From: Asparagopsis taxiformis
Lineage: Eukaryota; Rhodophyta; Florideophyceae; Bonnemaisoniales; Bonnemaisoniaceae
DNA length: 64,000 bases
Direction: 5' to 3'
Assembly (NCBI GenBank): GCA_030407315.1
Contig: JALQPE010002763.1
Span: 78,060 to 142,059, forward strand
The translations under genes were made by a program, and so were the position numbers. Below are positions 61,514 to 64,000 of this stretch, in pieces. The first letter of the stretch is position 1; each line of letters starts with the position of its first letter. The notes below the pieces were generated by a model. The model ran no database searches, had not been told where the DNA came from, and saw nothing but the letters and a program-made list of their open reading frames with translations.

Positions 61514-62699
61514 CTACAGCTTGCGCATAAGGATATCTCGGAAGGCCTTACGATCTTCGGCATCCGCAGCTTCTCGCGCTGCCTGAGCAGCAGCTCTCAG
61601 CTTTCTCTCGTCAGCTTCAGCTTTTTGCTGAGCTACATGTGCTGCAAGCTTCTCTTTCTCTAGCTCTATTTTCTTATATTCTAGATCTATTTCTGCTTCT
61701 GATTTCTTGCCACTTTGTTGCTGCGATTCATGTTTTGCTCTCTCGAACTGCAGGATGTCCCTTTCATGCGCCAGCCGGTCCTCACGATATTTTCTTTCCG
61801 CTATGTTATTTTCAGCTTCCATTGAGAGTCTCTTTGCATCTCTCTCGTCTTGTATTGTTGACAGTCTCAATTGGTTTGCTTGGAAGTTTTCCATACTTAT
61901 GAACAGTGAGGAAAACTCGTCTTGTTCCCTTCCCCGTTTCAATCCTCTTCGGCGAGTTATATCGACCTCATTGTCGACAATTATTTCTTGACTTGGAGGG
62001 CCGGCAGAATGCTCTCCGATTGAATGGTCCCGTGCCATCATGTTTTGGACAGCCTGCGAGCGTCTCGTTATCGCCATTGCACAAACTTCTGAGCCTCCAG
62101 CTTCAACCTCTTCTCGACACCTCTCTTCCCGTTCCTGCCTGTCTTTCCTTTCCGCCTTTTTCTGGTTGATATCATCTCGTTTTTGCTGCACAAACTGAGA
62201 TATTTTTCAATCGTTAAATCGTCGCTGTCTACCGGGTTATCTCCTTTCTCGAAGCGAGACATGTTGTTATTAAACCTATCTCTGCAATGAGTCGTATCCG
62301 TTTTCCACATTTCCAGTCTTCTATTTCGGTTTCTACCTCTGAAGCTTGACCTCATCTCGAGGTCTTCCTTGATAGTCTCTCTGAACAACTCAGATCCATG
62401 AGGCTTTTTGCCACTCCCTCAAATGCAGCAATGACTCTTCCACGGTTTGCGACATGTGCTTTCTGGTGCAACACTTCCTCCATAAGTATAACATCCAATT
62501 CTGTGCTGAAACGCCGCTGCTTTTTACGCTTCTGCTTATTTCCAACGGTTCGTAGCGATTCCACATCGCTTTCGTCGTTTACAACCAAAACCTCTTCTGC
62601 TTCCCTTGGAATCACAGCTCCAGCATCTGCACAATGTATAGTTGAATTTACAGTCCTGTTTGCAGCTGTAGATTCACTGAGACTGCTTACGAGGAACAC
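61514..62699 (-). pseudogene. Myb/SANT-like second protein of the Harbinger element, two frameshifts
   Basis: Three overlapping minus-strand frames make one protein. The first carries a trihelix/SANT-like start (RRFSTELDVILMEEVLHQKA). The second (from ~62388) has FRETIKEDLEMRSSF and IEKYLSLC. The third (from ~62191) is a long charged coiled coil ending RKAFRDILMRKL. Frame changes fall at T5 runs on the + strand (near 62405 and 62203); in both cases a sixth base would restore one frame. In this superfamily the Myb-like protein binds subterminal repeats and brings in the transposase. No ATG starts the first frame at 62699 (GTG), so the 5' end is unknown and may involve an intron. Confidence 0.65.
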
Positions 62700-63215
62700 A
62701 CTTTGGTCTAATGCTTCCGTTTGAGGACAATGGAGTCGGTTCGGTTGCCTGACAGATACAGTTCCATCATTAGTATGTCCAGCACTTCTTCATCCATAAA
62801 CAAATATGGTTCACCATAGTATCCCGCATATTGAACAGTTGTCTTTCCTCTTGATTCATTCAGTACTACAGGATTGGTACAATACGAATGTCCTTCACTT
62901 CAATCTGTCCTCCAGGTTCTTCGTTTACCAAGTCGGAAACCTTAATTTGGCGTTTTCCATAGTTTTCCATCTCCTTCACCGTCATTAGCATGTAAATGTC
63001 AATCCACGCCTTCCTTTCAGTCCCCTCCAACGCAATTCAATGGTGCCCTCTACAACCAGATATTCTTCTCTTCCATTCGTTTGCCTCTTATAACTTTCCG
63101 AATAACGAGCGCTGTATTGGATTCGGGATCTGAAAGTGTATTTGCAAACATGTTCCTATGTGCTATTGAAAATTATGGGTTCATCTGGATTCTCCCTCAT
63201 TCTACCCTTTCCAAA

Positions 63216-63961
63216 CGCGCATCCATACAACCATGCTATCACCCATCTGCATAAGGGTGATTTATAGCACTGATGACACTTCTGCTCATTCATTTTATAG
63301 AATATCCCACGATGTGTTGCTATTCTCACGGAACTGCATTCATTCCGATGAAGAATACCTGCACTGCTGTAGAACCACTGCACAGAATATAGAGAGCAAC
63401 GGTACGATTTGCAAAGGATTACAAATTGATCGCAGATGACGTTAGGTTTGCGTTCTGCACGGCGCACACCAAACGTCATCGTCGATGAATTTCACAACCA
63501 TGGCTTCTCGGAGTGCTGGACAAGCAGGCAGTGCTAGTTGCAAAGGCATATCTCACTTCAACTGACTGCCTTTCGAAATTGATTAATTGCTTGCAGCTAA
63601 GCTGAGGCCGCAGCTTTTCATCTGTCTTGGCGTTCGCATGCAAAGACAGCCAAATGAGATTGATGAGTGCAAAATCTCGCGCAGTGCAGCAGCATATCTC
63701 AGGATCTCGATTCGGGGACAACTGTCTTTTACCATAGCGCGTTACTAGGAGCGAGGCCGTTACGTCACACAATAAACTTTCGAGCAAAACTTCTACTTCT
63801 CTAGCCCTAACATTTACGCTGTAAGATCGTAACCCAGTTCCCCCCAGGCGTACGTATGCCAAAACTCGGCTCCGTACTGGCACCGCCTGCTGAGCAAAAT
63901 GCGCCACAAACATTTCCATGCAATTTCCATATATTCCCATATGGCAACACCAGAAATCGTC
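63216..63961 (-). repeat. Right terminal inverted repeat of the Harbinger-type element
   Basis: Inverse complement of 55732-56478; one difference seen (GTTTATTG here against GTTTAATTG on the left). The internal palindrome is at 63435-63480. Bases 62700-63215 inside the element show no supported gene. Confidence 0.9.
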
Positions 63962-64000
63962 TATTGAATGTCCTACTACGCGCGAGTATCATGACAAGAT

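Larger units (their letters stand above)
55732..63961. mobile_element. PIF/Harbinger-type DNA transposon with long terminal inverted repeats and captured host DNA
   Basis: 8.2 kb bounded by inverted repeats of 747 and 746 bp (55732-56478 and 63216-63961) that differ, as far as I compared, by a single base. Inside are a DDE transposase (+), a degenerate head-to-head pair of host gene 5' ends (57.8-61.1 kb), and a Myb/SANT-like second protein (-), the two-gene set typical of this superfamily. The target duplication is unclear: flanks are ATTT on the left and TATT on the right, so the exact ends may be a few bases off. Confidence 0.85.

Noticed and set aside
1..64000. Reassigned genetic code (TAG or TGA as sense)
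   Set aside because: Intact genes here end at TAA, TAG or TGA with unrelated sequence after them; only a few frames continue past a stop.

Overview
The window looks like nuclear DNA of a eukaryote with few introns, most likely a multicellular red alga (Florideophyceae). This is an inference from style, not from a species match. Support: long uninterrupted eukaryotic genes, TATA boxes 70-120 bp upstream of start codons, AATAAA signals, pieces of VPS13 and of V-ATPase subunit a, a Ty3-type retroelement, a PIF/Harbinger transposon, a tRNA-Gly-like sequence and many small secreted cysteine-rich proteins. No ribosome-binding sites or operons are seen. Region 1 (1-15.8 kb) is the most unusual part. 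Three genes carry a ParB-like N-terminal domain: two are ParB plus a putative 2OG-Fe(II) dioxygenase (one complete apart from the window edge, one split by an in-frame TAG), and one is a 1169-residue ParB / beta-class DNA adenine-or-cytosine methyltransferase / SET fusion. Two further unrecognised genes (462 and 507 residues) lie beside them. The 3' intergenic gaps hold seven copies of one palindrome core (AATAATACC-S-GGTATTATT) inside long hairpins whose outer arms differ from cluster to cluster. ParB proteins classically bind clustered palindromes (parS), so I propose, as an inference, a eukaryotic ParB-guided DNA/chromatin-modifying cassette with its own parS-like sites. A different foldback cluster (GGCAGTA/TACTGCC) closes the region. 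Region 2 (15.8-30 kb) is a CG-rich retroelement graveyard: a low-complexity gag-like gene, a Ty3/gypsy gag-pol with two in-frame stops and no integrase, two 0.8 kb LTR-like sequences in opposite orientation, a second gag-like gene split by a TAG, and a third gag-like fragment. Region 3 (30-55.7 kb) is gene-poor host-type sequence. It has three secreted paralogues with an 8-cysteine domain plus a carbohydrate-binding-like domain (33.5, 38.3 and 43.3 kb), three secreted proteins built from two, two and three copies of a 6-cysteine module (31.9, 45.4 and 54.4 kb), a coiled-coil protein, a tRNA-Gly-like sequence with a poorly paired acceptor stem, and a large NB-ARC / WD40 / TIR immune-receptor-like protein. 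Region 4 (55,732-63,961) is a PIF/Harbinger-type element with almost identical 747/746 bp terminal inverted repeats. It encodes a DDE transposase and a frameshifted Myb/SANT-like second protein, and it contains a degenerate head-to-head pair of host gene 5' ends (VPS13 and V-ATPase subunit a), apparently captured as one block.
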